Shown here: in pieces, positions 1 through 9,007 of the stretch
Layout of the letters: every line of letters begins with the position of its first letter
Position numbering within the stretch: the first letter of the stretch is position 1
Assembly (NCBI GenBank): GCA_003994795.1
Contig: AP018269.1
Coordinates: 62,001 to 126,000 of the forward strand
Direction: 5' to 3'
DNA from: Cylindrospermum sp. NIES-4074
GTDB lineage: Bacteria; Cyanobacteriota; Cyanobacteriia; Cyanobacteriales; Nostocaceae
DNA length: 64,000 nt
Made by a program: the position numbers and the translations under genes
The notes under the pieces: model-generated
What the model was told of the DNA's origin: nothing
Database searches by the model: none
Seen by the model: only the letters and a program-made list of their open reading frames with translations

Positions 1-1341
1 TTGCATGACTTCGCTGTAGCCTAAATTTACCAGTGCATTAGCTTCACCAGTCCGATCGCCTGCTTGACGACTCAAAATCAATGCCCGCTGGCTGTAGTTA
101 ATCGCTTCAGCATAATTCTGTTCTTGCACATAGGTGCGGCTGGTATGGTTAAGATTAGCAATTTCACAGGGGCGATCGCCTGCATTTCTGGCGATTTCTA
201 GGGCTTGGCGGTGAAATTTGTGCGATCGCGGATATTGCCCTAATGCCCGTTGCGAATAGCCTAAGAGTGTCAAAATCCGGGCTTTTTCTTGGGTTCCCTC
301 TACCTGAGTTAAGGGTTCATCTAGATAATCTAAGGCATCCCGCAAGGAACTACCAGAAAAAGAAGCGAAAATCCCACCATACAGGGGAAAATATGGACGT
401 TGGGCAAAGGTTCGCAATATCTGAAGCATAATTTGCCAAGCAGCATTGCTGTAAACTGCCCCAGTATTCACAAAACCATTGGCTAACTGGCTCCAAATCA
501 CCGCAAAGGTTAAAAAGGTGGAAATAGACAACTTCGGCCCCGCTAGGACATCATAAGCTTGTTGGTCAAACCAGTTAACTAACCCCCGTTGCAAGTATTG
601 TAAAATTACAGTCAGTTCCACCCAATCGCCCAAAGTGATACCTTGATGCTGTTGTGCGAATTCTATCGGCGATCGCTCTAATGCTAAGGTGCGAAAAAAT
701 GCCTGGGGTAACTCACTCTTAACTAACTTAGCCCAACTTGCCCAAGGGCCGCGTTCTCCCGGTACACCACCAAATCCCAAAGATCCTTTTTGCTCATACA
801 TCCAACTGAGTAAGTTATCTTGCAATCGTTGCCATGCTGCTAAACCACGGGTGATCCCGTTAGAGATATGCTCGTAATCAGCATCAGCTTGAGCAAATTG
901 CTGTAAGGATTTTGCTAACTGCTGGAGTTGTGACAAATTTAACGGTTGCCTTTGATTGGGGTCAGTAACACGGATGAAGGCAGCTAAACGATCGCCTGCT
1001 GGTGCTGTTGTGATTTCCCGCATTGCTAAGGCGATCGCTTCTGTGGCTTTGTTTTGCTCTTGCCAGCGCTGCCATTGACTTTGGATAGTTTTGATGGCTC
1101 GTAAACCCCTTGTGGCCTTGGATTTTTTGAGTTCATCTTTCTCGCCGTCTACTTGCCTTTGAACGGTATTCAAGCGATCGCTCAAAGCTAATTCAAACAC
1201 TTCTCCTGTCCCGGAAGTGATACCTTGTAGCAGTATTTGATACACTTGTTCCACAGAACTAATCTTGCCCTTGAGGGTAGTTTCGACAATTTCATCGATT
1301 AAGGCAAGATAGCGATCGCGTAATGGTAGAGAGTCAGACAC
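1..1341 (-). CDS. TPR-repeat protein, C-terminus beyond window
   Basis: An open frame runs from a GTG at 1341 leftwards to the window edge with no stop, about 447 codons. The first ~300 residues are helical with no recognised family. From about residue 345 there are tetratricopeptide repeats with the usual alternation, for example ARILTLLGYSQRALGQYPRS, then a second unit containing CEIANLNHTSRTYVQEQNYA and a third at the edge (GEANALVNLGYSEVMQ). TPR proteins are scaffolds; cyanobacterial ones often continue into CHAT protease or other effector domains, but that part would lie outside. The GTG start is a choice: no in-frame ATG is seen close upstream. Frame and repeat identity are seen; role is unknown. 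Confidence 0.75.
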   Translation of the reverse strand, partial: MSDSLPLRDRYLALIDEIVETTLKGKISSVEQVYQILLQGITSGTGEVFELALSDRLNTVQRQVDGEKDELKKSKATRGLRAIKTIQSQWQRWQEQNKATEAIALAMREITTAPAGDRLAAFIRVTDPNQRQPLNLSQLQQLAKSLQQFAQADADYEHISNGITRGLAAWQRLQDNLLSWMYEQKGSLGFGGVPGERGPWASWAKLVKSELPQAFFRTLALERSPIEFAQQHQGITLGDWVELTVILQYLQRGLVNWFDQQAYDVLAGPKLSISTFLTFAVIWSQLANGFVNTGAVYSNAAWQIMLQILRTFAQRPYFPLYGGIFASFSGSSLRDALDYLDEPLTQVEGTQEKARILTLLGYSQRALGQYPRSHKFHRQALEIARNAGDRPCEIANLNHTSRTYVQEQNYAEAINYSQRALILSRQAGDRTGEANALVNLGYSEVMQ

Positions 1342-1435
1342 TAGAACTACTAGAGAACGTCACGTTAATTCTAATTGTAGTTGTGCCAAAGGGGGGAAGA
1401 CTGGCGATCGTTCTTAAATAGATTCTCAACACTGC

Positions 1436-1475
1436 CACAATGTAGAGACGTTACATGTAACGTCTCTACATTGTG
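1436..1475. repeat. 40-bp perfect palindrome, TGTAGAGACGTT family
   Basis: The 40 bases read identically on both strands. The core arm TGTAGAGACGTT is shared with elements at 4137, 23528 and 58503. It lies between the divergent-side start of the TPR gene and the 3' end of gatD, so it could form a hairpin, but no T-tract follows on either side. Confidence 0.9.
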
Positions 1476-1562
1476 TATTGCGCGCAATCGAATCGTTCTC
1501 TCAACGTTTCTGTGTGACCTTTTCATCCTGTTATTAAGCAATGCCGTGCCTGAAAATTCAAG

Positions 1563-2378
1563 TTAAGCTTGAGCCGCAGCAACAGGTAAACTCACCTTCA
1601 AGCGTTTCAACATCGCTTCCCGCGCTTCTATCGCTAAGGTATCATCTAAAGGTTGCAAGGTAATTGCTTGCTGATACTTTAACCGCAACGCTGTTTGAAT
1701 TAACCAGTCAGCGACAAAGGGATTTTTTGGTAACAAAGGGCCGTGGGAATAAGTGGCGATCGCATTTTGATAAAATGCCCCCTCTGTGCCATCTTCACCA
1801 TTATTGCCCAAACCATACACCACACGTCCCAAAGCTTCCACTTTACCCAGCTTGGTACGTCCACCGTGATTCTCAAATCCCACCAAATAAGGTGTACTTC
1901 CCGTCATTTCTTTTAAGTCCTGCGCTAAACGGGAAGCTGTAACTTCAATCACCAAGTTACCAATACAGCGTTTAGTATTTTCACCAGGATGAACAGAAAC
2001 TAAATCCAGAATTCCCAAACCTTCAATCCGCTGTCCTAGACCAGGTTCATAATAATGTCCCAGTAGTTGAGGGGAACCACAGGTAAAAACGCCTGGTGTG
2101 CCATTTTCGATTTTTGCACGCATAGCGTCAGCCTTCGCACCTTGCAAATCCCGCATCACAATTTCTTGCTGACGGTCTTGTGCCCCTCCACCGACAATCA
2201 CATCTACGGCCTGAATATCTGCTGCTGTGGCGTTTTGATCCAGAGGTAACACCCGTACATTATAACCCCGCCATTGAGCGCGACGCTCGATAGTGATCAC
2301 ATTTCCGCGATCGCCATAAGTACTCATCAACGTGGGATATAGCCAACCAATAATAATTTCCAACTGTGGAGAACTCAT
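1563..2378 (-). CDS. gatD: Lipid II isoglutaminyl synthase, glutamine amidotransferase subunit GatD
   Basis: The 271-residue protein is a class I (triad) glutaminase-like subunit. In characterised Gram-positive systems GatD hydrolyses glutamine and passes ammonia to MurT, which amidates D-glutamate of lipid II. Seen here: the nucleophile elbow TPGVFTCGSPQLLGHYY with Cys100, the VGFENHGGRT block with His171, and an N-terminal GWLYPTLMSTYGDRGN segment typical of the family. The length matches the usual ~245-270. The partner murT lies at 9005-10342 on the same strand but is not adjacent. The ATG start is followed directly by the conserved domain. Alternative: a cobyric-acid-synthase-like amidotransferase; the presence of MurT in the window argues for GatD. 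Confidence 0.88.
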   Translation of the reverse strand: MSSPQLEIIIGWLYPTLMSTYGDRGNVITIERRAQWRGYNVRVLPLDQNATAADIQAVDVIVGGGAQDRQQEIVMRDLQGAKADAMRAKIENGTPGVFTCGSPQLLGHYYEPGLGQRIEGLGILDLVSVHPGENTKRCIGNLVIEVTASRLAQDLKEMTGSTPYLVGFENHGGRTKLGKVEALGRVVYGLGNNGEDGTEGAFYQNAIATYSHGPLLPKNPFVADWLIQTALRLKYQQAITLQPLDDTLAIEAREAMLKRLKVSLPVAAAQA

Positions 2379-2419
2379 AAATTTTCACCCATAACCAAAT
2401 AACTCATAATTTTTTCTCC

Positions 2420-2911
2420 CTACGCGCGGAGAATCCGGTGCAGATCCAACACTGGAGGGACAATTTCTGTTTGGGTCAGCATATCGTGAATTTGTCCCCG
2501 GTGGTGAGTTTGGTGATTAAAAAAATGCGCTACCAATAAGTTAACTGGGTCGGTATAAATAGTACCTTTATTATTTTCGTAGGTAATAGTAGTTGCTAAG
2601 AATTCCGCATCTAGATCAGCAATAAATGCTTCAATACACTCATCTTCCAATACACGCGCTGCTCTTAGCTCCTCAAAATCATCATAGAGAATAGCATCAA
2701 GTCCTGTAGATGGCATCTCATAACCTGCAAAACGGTTCATCCAAATGCGATCGCCTACTAAAATATGATTTAGCGTCCCGTGAATACTTTTGAAAAATGC
2801 TGGTCGAGTCTGCTTCCGTTCTGCATCGGAAAGCATAGCACAAACTTCGTACAAACGGCGATTGACTAACGAATTGTAGCGCGCAAGCATCTGGAAGTGT
2901 TGAATGGGCAT
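2420..2911 (-). CDS. DinB/YfiT-family putative metal-dependent protein
   Basis: This 163-residue protein has the four-helix DinB-like pattern: an N-terminal helix MLARYNSLVNRRLYEV, then His49 in HGTLNHILVGDRIW, and a C-terminal NHQTHHRGQIHDML block that supplies the other histidines of the divalent-metal site. Members include bacillithiol- and mycothiol-dependent transferases and proteins of unknown role; no substrate can be assigned. It sits 41 bp upstream of gatD on the same strand and may share a transcript with it, though no functional link is evident. The ATG at 2911 opens directly into the conserved helix. Confidence 0.82.
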   Translation of the reverse strand: MPIQHFQMLARYNSLVNRRLYEVCAMLSDAERKQTRPAFFKSIHGTLNHILVGDRIWMNRFAGYEMPSTGLDAILYDDFEELRAARVLEDECIEAFIADLDAEFLATTITYENNKGTIYTDPVNLLVAHFFNHQTHHRGQIHDMLTQTEIVPPVLDLHRILRA

Positions 2912-3061
2912 ACAGCGGTTATAAAGGTTTTGTATTCTTTGTAACAGTTTTTTGGTATCGTAGTCACGATAATCACAAAGGAGCTATTGAGAATTTTAGC
3001 CAGAAATCTGGTTATTTTAGGGTATATCGGGCATTAATTTCATATCCAGATTAATAATTTT

Positions 3062-3160
3062 ATGAATCGTAAAACTGCTACCTTAGTCCACCAAACTGAG
3101 AATCATCTGCAAAAAATTCGCCAGATATTTCCAGAAGCTTGGGCGCTTTTAAAAGAGTAA
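3062..3160 (+). CDS. Possible 32-residue small protein
   Basis: An ATG at 3062 opens 32 codons ending in TAA, giving a basic amphipathic peptide (MNRKTATLVHQTENHLQKIR then QIFPEAWALLKE). It lies 59 bp before the next gene in the same direction. No clear ribosome site was seen. It could be a small leader protein, a decayed gene end or chance. Confidence 0.2.
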   Translation: MNRKTATLVHQTENHLQKIRQIFPEAWALLKE

Positions 3161-3219
3161 TCTTTAAAGGCGCGAACTGTCGGTAAATTGTTGATTGAAA
3201 GTTTTGATGGAGATCATTT

Positions 3220-3999
3220 ATGCAGCTGATTGAAGCTCCCAATTTTGCAGTAATTGCTTTTGAAAATGCCGTTCCTATTTCTCAACTACCTGCTGTGTGG
3301 CAAGATATTGCAGCGGGAGTCGCAAATATAGGACTCGATAATCCACAAAGTTATGTGGAGATGGCGCAGTTGTTTCAATATAAACTGGCACAGGGTGATG
3401 TTGACTTATTTAGTGAACGCCCAGAGCTAGCTTACCTCAAATCTGCATTTTCTCAGCTATTCGGACAACTAGCATGGGAAACTTTAGAATTTTACGGTTA
3501 TGACTGGATGATTGATAGCTATCCGCATTTTGAAGAAATTCTTCGAGATGTTGAGTCAAAGGGTGCAGAATATGCCGATGAGGTAAAAGTTGCTCGCATT
3601 GGGTTAGAACTTTTTGAGGAGTTTGGCTATGAATTTCCTGCTAGTTTCTATCATGTACATCTAGCACCAATTTATCGAGATCATGTATTTGAAGAACGCG
3701 CTTTACGCTTTGATAAGCGTGATATCAAACATAAGCGTTCTTGGGATGCTATTCTGCACGCAGGAAAAGTTTTCGCTATCCAAATGAAGGTACAAAGCAT
3801 AGCCTCTAAATACGGTTTTACCTATCAACACGGTTGCGGTTGTAATTCCCACCTATCTGCTATCGATATATCTCAAGGTGTATTTGCATACGAACTAAGT
3901 CCCGAAAAACGCCAACGCTGGATGAGAAGTTTCATTTGGACTGCTTGGTATGAGTATGCTTTCTTCCCAATTGTGCCGAACACCAGTTATTTAGTGTGA
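3220..3999 (+). CDS. Conserved-looking protein of unknown function with HGCGCNSH motif
   Basis: The 259-residue protein is soluble, acidic, rich in aromatic residues, and has no signal peptide or membrane segment. I do not recognise its family. The notable feature is a compact HGCGCNSH motif at residues 204-211: two cysteines and two histidines in eight residues, which could bind a metal or cofactor. The region before it (AGKVFAIQMKVQSIASKYGF) looks helical. The start ATG at 3220 is the first in frame and follows AT-rich DNA. A hairpin terminator sits 38 bp past the stop, so it is probably transcribed alone. Function is not assigned. Confidence 0.7.
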   Translation: MQLIEAPNFAVIAFENAVPISQLPAVWQDIAAGVANIGLDNPQSYVEMAQLFQYKLAQGDVDLFSERPELAYLKSAFSQLFGQLAWETLEFYGYDWMIDSYPHFEEILRDVESKGAEYADEVKVARIGLELFEEFGYEFPASFYHVHLAPIYRDHVFEERALRFDKRDIKHKRSWDAILHAGKVFAIQMKVQSIASKYGFTYQHGCGCNSHLSAIDISQGVFAYELSPEKRQRWMRSFIWTAWYEYAFFPIVPNTSYLV

Positions 4000-4037
4000 A
4001 TTTCAGATAATCCTAACTGAGCAAATATAGAACAAAT

Positions 4038-4089
4038 AACCCCTGATATTTGATTGGAGTGTAGCGACTCTACTATATTAGGGGTTTTT
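4038..4089 (+). terminator. Rho-independent terminator
   Basis: Arms AACCCCTGATAT (4038-4049) and ATATTAGGGGTT (4075-4086) pair with one mismatch. A smaller GAGT/GACTC-type pairing lies inside the loop. A TTTTT run follows immediately. It is placed 38 bp after the stop of the gene ending at 3999. Confidence 0.75.
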
Positions 4090-4136
4090 CCCAATAGACA
4101 TAGTAGTGAAAATTAAATATGCGTTATCTGGAATCC

Positions 4137-4168
4137 TTGTAGAGACGTTCCATGTAACGTCTCTACAA
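4137..4168. repeat. TGTAGAGACGTT-family palindrome, copy 2
   Basis: A 32-bp inverted repeat with a single mismatched pair near the centre. Arms match the copy at 1436-1475. Confidence 0.85.
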
Positions 4169-4844
4169 TCTTTTTCACCAGATGTCTAATTAGCAACAGG
4201 TTTAAATTTTTACTTATGCTGTTCGGTGGCAATTGCTGTTAATTTATCGAAATCGCCGTTCAATCAGTTTTTCGATATGGCGGTTCTCGGTTGAGTGAGA
4301 TACAAGAACCCCACCCCCAACCCCCTCCCCGCAAGCGATGAGGGGACTATGATGTATCTCATCCAAGTGCATACCGCTATATCTGCCTACAGCTAGTTTT
4401 CATCAACGCACACCAGAGATCCAGCTTCACCTGACGCGCCAGTGCGGTGAAGCTGTATCGAATGGTACACTGGGCAGATCGAAATTGACCACATAGGGCA
4501 CTCAAAACCTGGAAATTACATTACAACAGTTTTCATCTATTTGAACCATACCTATCGTATGAGCACTGCTGTGCCCCTACCGTGTAGTCTATTTACCTGA
4601 AAATCGCTGTAAATGGGATAATGATAGCAGACATATTCTTAATTCCCATGTTGAATTAAGCGATAGGCTGCTAGGAATTCGGCTCAGACAGAGTTTGGCG
4701 GTATTGGGGAAGGGGATCGCCCATGATAATCTTGCCGTTAACAATGAGAGTTTAATCTCCTAGACCGATGTGCAAGTAAAGACTTTCCAGATTTACTAGA
4801 AGCAGCCCCTTGAAAAATTTGTCATCCAACCTTTGAACGTTTAT

Positions 4845-7007
4845 ATGCAAAACCTGACCCTGATGTTAGTGCCTGTACTGGCTGCACAGAAAGCAGCAGG
4901 TGATGGTCTGATTAAACCTCTCGGACATCATGAGCTACTGTTGGTACTGATCCAACTGTCACTGTTGCTTTTAGTAGCACGAGGTTTGGGTGAGTTCATG
5001 CGCCGGATTAACTTACCGCCTGTTGTTGGGGAATTACTGGCAGGTGTATTGCTCGGCCCTTCTGTATTTGGTTGGCTCCTTCCAGACTTACAGGCACACA
5101 TCTTTCCTAACAGCCAAGAACAGTCTAATTTACTTTCGGTGATTTCTTGGTTAGGCGTGTTATTTTTGCTGATTGTGACTGGGTTGGAAACGGATCTAAA
5201 GCTGATTCTTCGTAAGGGTAAAACGGCTCTACTGATTTCACTAGGCGGAATTATTGTCCCGTTTATCACGGGATTCGGGCTAGGCTGGTTATTACCGGAT
5301 AGTTTTTTGGCAGATCCGGCAAAGAGACTGGTATTCAGCCTGTTTATAGCCACAGCCATGAGCATTTCAGCAGTACCAGTGATTGCTAAGGTGCTGATGG
5401 ATTTAAACCTGATTCGCCGTGACATTGGTCAAGTCACCTTAGCGGCTGGCATGACCGACGACACCATAGGATGGATTTTACTTTCTGTGGTTTCAGGTCT
5501 AGCTAGCAGTGGCAAATTTGACTTTGGGACAATTTTCCACTCTGTGAGCGCAGCTATATTGTTTCTAGCCATTGCTTTCACAATTGGGCGTACCATCGTA
5601 GACCAGATTTTGCGGTGGGTCGATGACTACATTGGTGGAGTCGCCGCTAGTATATCGGTTGTGCTGATTCTTTCGCTCTCGGCAGCAGCACTTACCCACG
5701 CGTTAGGTCTGGAAGCAGCATTAGGTGCTTTCGTGCTGGGGATTCTGGCAGGTCAATCCCGCCGTTTTAGCAATGAAGCTGGACATATGCTAGAAGTATT
5801 CACAGCAGCCTTTCTAGCGCCGATTTTCTTTGCTGGGGCTGGCTTAAAAGTTAACTTGCTAACCCTGTTTGTCCCCCAGACGTTGGTATTTGGATTGATT
5901 GTGCTCGCTGTCGCCTGTGTTGGCAAATTTACAGGTGCTTACATTGGTTCTCGCGTGGGCGGCTTGAGCCATTGGGAAGGTTTAGCGATGGGTTCCGGAA
6001 TGAATGCGCGGGGGGCGATGGAAATTGTTGTGGCCACAATCGGTTTGTCTTTGGGAGTTTTGAATCCACAGATGTACTCGATTATTGTGATGGTGGCGAT
6101 CGTCACCTCTCTAATGGCTCCACCCCTTTTGCGCTGGTCTTTGTCGAAGGTGGTTATGGGTGAAGAGGAAGCTAGACGTTTGGAACAAGAAGAGCAGGAT
6201 AGCCGTAGCTTTATCAAGCAGATTCACCGTATTTTAGTTCCGACCAGTGGTGGCCCTAACATCCAACTGGCGGCGCAGCTAGTTGGCCACATGGCTCACC
6301 AAAACTCGATAGAAGTCACAGCTCTATATGCCCTTAGTGACAAGCAACCTCAAAGCAAAGCACTTCGGACGGCAACCGAAGTTAAAGATATCGCCGCAGA
6401 GCAAGCTTTGGCCTCTGTCACTGAGGAAATGCAGCTACCTGCTGACACCACCCTGCAAACAAAAACGGAGTCTGGGCGTAGTAAAGCGGAGGTGATTCTT
6501 AATGAAGCGAACAAAAGCTATGACTTGATCGTACTGGGAGCCTCTGAACGGTTACGCCCCCAAAAAACAATGTTCAATTTGCTTGTTGACCGAGTAGTAC
6601 AAGAAGCGCCTTGTGCAACGATGGTGGTGAAGTCGCACCTACCCCAACCCAAAGGCGAGACATGCAAAATCGCCCAACAACAGCTAAAAAACATTCTCGT
6701 GCCCACAGTAGGGACAGAATACAGCAAAAATGCCCTAGAGGTGGCAAGTACGATCGCTGCTCAGACAGGGGCATTAGTTACGATTGTTAACGTGATTGAT
6801 TTGCCATCCTTTGATTATATTCTTTACGAACAGCGATCGCTAACTCCAGTAAGGGAAATTGCCCGCGATTTGCTCCAACAGCAGGCAGCAATTGGACGCA
6901 ATCTAGGTGCTGATGTCAAAACCTATATTCTTCAAGGAACCAGCCCAGAAAGGGAAATCCTCAATTTTGCCCAAACCAAGGAGGTTGACTTAATTAGGGC
7001 TTGCTGA
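4845..7007 (+). pseudogene. CPA2 cation/proton antiporter with USP domains, 5' part, split by IS
   Basis: The start is ATG 4845, or TTG 4833 four codons earlier. Residues ~30-430 form a Na+/H+ exchanger membrane domain of about 12 helices (NLPPVVGELLAGVLLGPSVF is the early signature). Two universal-stress domains follow, starting near HRILVPTSGGPNIQLA and LKNILVPTVGTEYSKNA. An insertion sequence enters after codon 717 at 6995, so translation now ends with R-A-C-stop read from the IS end. The missing 40 residues lie at 8674-8796 and rejoin exactly in frame when the IS and one AATT copy are removed, giving a 757-residue ancestor. The membrane domain is untouched, so partial function is possible; only the last third of the second USP domain is lost. 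Confidence 0.9.
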
Positions 7008-8669
7008 AAAAGTCAAGAAAAGGAAAGAGAAGAATTAACAAAATAGTCAGACAGAGTAAAAAATAAGTTTTTATTGGATGAATTCCCTGAACGATAACTT
7101 TCGTTAATACGAGAGCGAAAAAAAGACGTTGTTCTGAAAAAATGACACAAAAATCCCCAAAAAAGCCGTGATAACAAGGTAGAAAGATTCATAACTAAAA
7201 AAGAAATAGCAATAGAAGTTAAAGAAGTATGAGGCAGTTTAGCCATGATTCTACCCAGGCTAAATCTTCGTTTACCTTGTCCAAATTTGCCCTCAATACA
7301 GTTACGAATTCTTTCATCATCAGCAGCTTGTTTCTTATTTTCTTTACTAACATTTTTGGGTGGTCTTCCTAATGGCGGACCACTGATTCTAATTCCTCTG
7401 TCTTGACACCAAGCTCTATTTTCCCTTGTGCGATAAATCTTATCAACATGAACTGATTCAGGATAATATCCAGTGTAATTTTTATAGGCTTCTACTTGTG
7501 ATTTTAAGTCCCCTGATTCATTAAAATTATTCCAACTGATGTGGTCTAAAAATACATAGCCATCAAAGCAACTGGCGGAAAACTTGGCCCCAAACTCTGT
7601 GTTTTTAGCTGCTTTGCCACGAACTATGGGACGAATATGCGGTTGACTTAAACTCACAATCCTATCTTCTATACTCCGGTTTTTATTTTCATATAACCAT
7701 AATTGTTGACGATATACTTCTGTGACTACTAACAACATTTTATATTGTCTGTTGCTCAGTTTTAATAGTGACGCATCTGAATCTATTAGTTGCTGAATGT
7801 GCGCTAAATTTCTTTTGATGTATTGTAGTTGCTTTTTAATTGCTTCTCTTCTTTGTTTAACTGTTGGTCTTCTTCTTCTGGCTACTGCCAAATAATTCTT
7901 TCTCGCTCTTTTTCTATAGGTTCTTGGTTTGTTATTTGTTTTTCCCAAGAGGGAGTTATATAATGTATCTATAATTATTTCTGTCTGCTTTCTCGCTTGA
8001 TTTAATAATCCTAAATCTGTGGGATAACTTATATCTGATGGCGCACAACTTGCATCTAATATTAATTTCCCTCGATTAGTCGCCTCACTTTTTGAATCCT
8101 CGACCTCTGACTTTTTTGATTTTACTTCTGCCTCCTCTTGACTTTCTAACGCCTTTTTGACTATTTCTTGATTCAATTTGTTGACTAAGTTCATATCTAT
8201 TCTTTCTCGAAAATGAACCATCATTGATGAGTCAAATGGGGAATTATTACTATAGGCTGACATTCCTATAAAGTATTGCAGATAGGGATTCTCTCTTATT
8301 TGCTCCACTATTTCTCTATCACTTATTCCTAGTTTTTCTTTGATTATTAATGCTCCTAATGCCATTCTAAATGTTTTCGCTGGCGCGCCTGTTTCTTCTG
8401 TAAATATGGCTGCGTATTCTGCCTCAAATTCTGACCAAGGTATTATTTCCGCTAACATCACCCAGCGGTTATCGGCTGCTAGTTTTCCCCCAAAGGGTAG
8501 TTCAAATTCTTCTGGTGGCGTGTCTTGTTTCTGCTCTTTTCGATACATTTTGATGCACCTTAATGCAAGGGTTTTTACTTATTTTACCCTTTTTCCTTCC
8601 ACCTCGTTCCTCTTTTCTAACCCTCAAGCTCTTTATTTATCTAGCTTTTGGCTTTATTCAGCAAGCCCT
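6996..8669. mobile_element. Complete insertion sequence, IS5/IS1182-like, 1674 bp
   Basis: The ends are perfect 13-bp inverted repeats, AGGGCTTGCTGAA at 6996 and TTCAGCAAGCCCT ending at 8669. They are flanked by direct AATT copies at 6992-6995 and 8670-8673, which I read as a 4-bp target duplication. One transposase gene fills the element on the minus strand, with its stop 17 bp from the left end. Intact ends, duplication and reading frame suggest a recent insertion. Confidence 0.93.
7013..8548 (-). CDS. DDE transposase, IS5/IS1182 type
   Basis: The 511-residue protein has an N-terminal DNA-binding region (FRMALGALIIKEKLGISDRE then QIRENPYLQYFIG) and the shared DDE catalytic fold. Candidate catalytic residues are the Asp in LILDASCAPSDI, the Asp in ESVHVDKIYRTREN and the Glu in NCIEGKFGQGKRRF. 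A basic stretch (RKRARKNYLAVARRRRPTVK) lies in the middle. Length and motif order are those of full cyanobacterial IS5/IS1182-like transposases, and no frameshift is seen. It is carried by the 1674-bp IS that splits the antiporter gene. Exact IS family assignment is from memory of the motifs, not a search. Confidence 0.9.
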   Translation of the reverse strand: MYRKEQKQDTPPEEFELPFGGKLAADNRWVMLAEIIPWSEFEAEYAAIFTEETGAPAKTFRMALGALIIKEKLGISDREIVEQIRENPYLQYFIGMSAYSNNSPFDSSMMVHFRERIDMNLVNKLNQEIVKKALESQEEAEVKSKKSEVEDSKSEATNRGKLILDASCAPSDISYPTDLGLLNQARKQTEIIIDTLYNSLLGKTNNKPRTYRKRARKNYLAVARRRRPTVKQRREAIKKQLQYIKRNLAHIQQLIDSDASLLKLSNRQYKMLLVVTEVYRQQLWLYENKNRSIEDRIVSLSQPHIRPIVRGKAAKNTEFGAKFSASCFDGYVFLDHISWNNFNESGDLKSQVEAYKNYTGYYPESVHVDKIYRTRENRAWCQDRGIRISGPPLGRPPKNVSKENKKQAADDERIRNCIEGKFGQGKRRFSLGRIMAKLPHTSLTSIAISFLVMNLSTLLSRLFWGFLCHFFRTTSFFRSRINESYRSGNSSNKNLFFTLSDYFVNSSLSFS

Positions 8670-8673
8670 AATT

Positions 8674-8796
8674 ATTCTAGGGAGTAATATCCGAATGGTT
8701 ACGGGTCGCGTTTTCTTGGGCCACAGAGTAGATGCGATTCTCAATAAAGCACATTGCCCGGTGGCTGTAATTACTGCGCCGCAGTCATTATGGTAG
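8674..8796 (+). pseudogene. Severed 3' end of the antiporter-USP gene
   Basis: After the right AATT copy the frame reads ILGSNIRMVTGRVFLGHRVD then AILNKAHCPVAVITAPQSLW and stops. This is the G-2x-G-9x-G(S/T)-type nucleotide-binding tail of a universal stress protein domain. It continues the DLI end of the upstream fragment exactly. It has no start codon of its own that would make a useful product. Confidence 0.88.
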
Positions 8797-8929
8797 CTAG
8801 GACTCATCGGTGACAAGTTAAAAGCAAGAGAATTTTGTCAATACGTCCTAGTGTAGAAATAAATCTGCATCATCATGATAGTCATCAAATTGGGGAAGAT
8901 GCTGCCTCCCTGACGATTGTCATTATTAA

Positions 8930-8980
8930 GAAGTAAAAATGTCATGCTGCACACAGTCATAGCTACGGGAACAGCATGAC
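8930..8980 (-). terminator. Terminator of murT
   Basis: Arms GTCATGCTG (8941-8949) and CAGCATGAC (8972-8980) pair perfectly. On the minus strand the hairpin is followed by ATTTTTACTTCTT. It lies 25 bp beyond the murT stop codon. Confidence 0.75.
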
Positions 8981-8987
8981 ATTTTAC

Positions 8988-9007
8988 ACTTTCCAAACAT
9001 CCTCTTA
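8988..9007. repeat. Solo end of the GAGGATGT MITE at the murT stop
   Basis: The bases CTTTCCAAACATCCTCTTA match the right end of the element at 12740-12892 almost exactly (there CTTTACAAACATCCTCTAA). The stop codon of murT lies inside it. No left end is present nearby. Confidence 0.55.

Larger units (their letters stand above)
4000..4832. other. Long spacer with dispersed repeats
   Basis: This 833-bp stretch shows no convincing gene. It holds the terminator at 4038, a TGTAGAGACGTT palindrome at 4137-4168 and a decayed inverted-repeat element at about 4523-4614. The left end of that element (AACAGTTTTCATCTATTTGA) recurs at 58561-58589, and its right part (TTTACCTGAAAATCGCTGTA) resembles sequence at 52000-52015. 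The antiporter promoter presumably lies in the last 200 bp, but no clear -35/-10 pair is evident. Confidence 0.6.

Noticed and set aside
4680-4770. Minus-strand peptide resembling an enzyme tail (TLIVNGKIIMGDPLPQYRQT)
   Set aside because: About 26 residues with no start or flanking support; too short to claim a gene remnant.
8797-8940. Possible small protein after the antiporter end
   Set aside because: Stops occur in every frame within ~60 bases and no ribosome site or motif is present.
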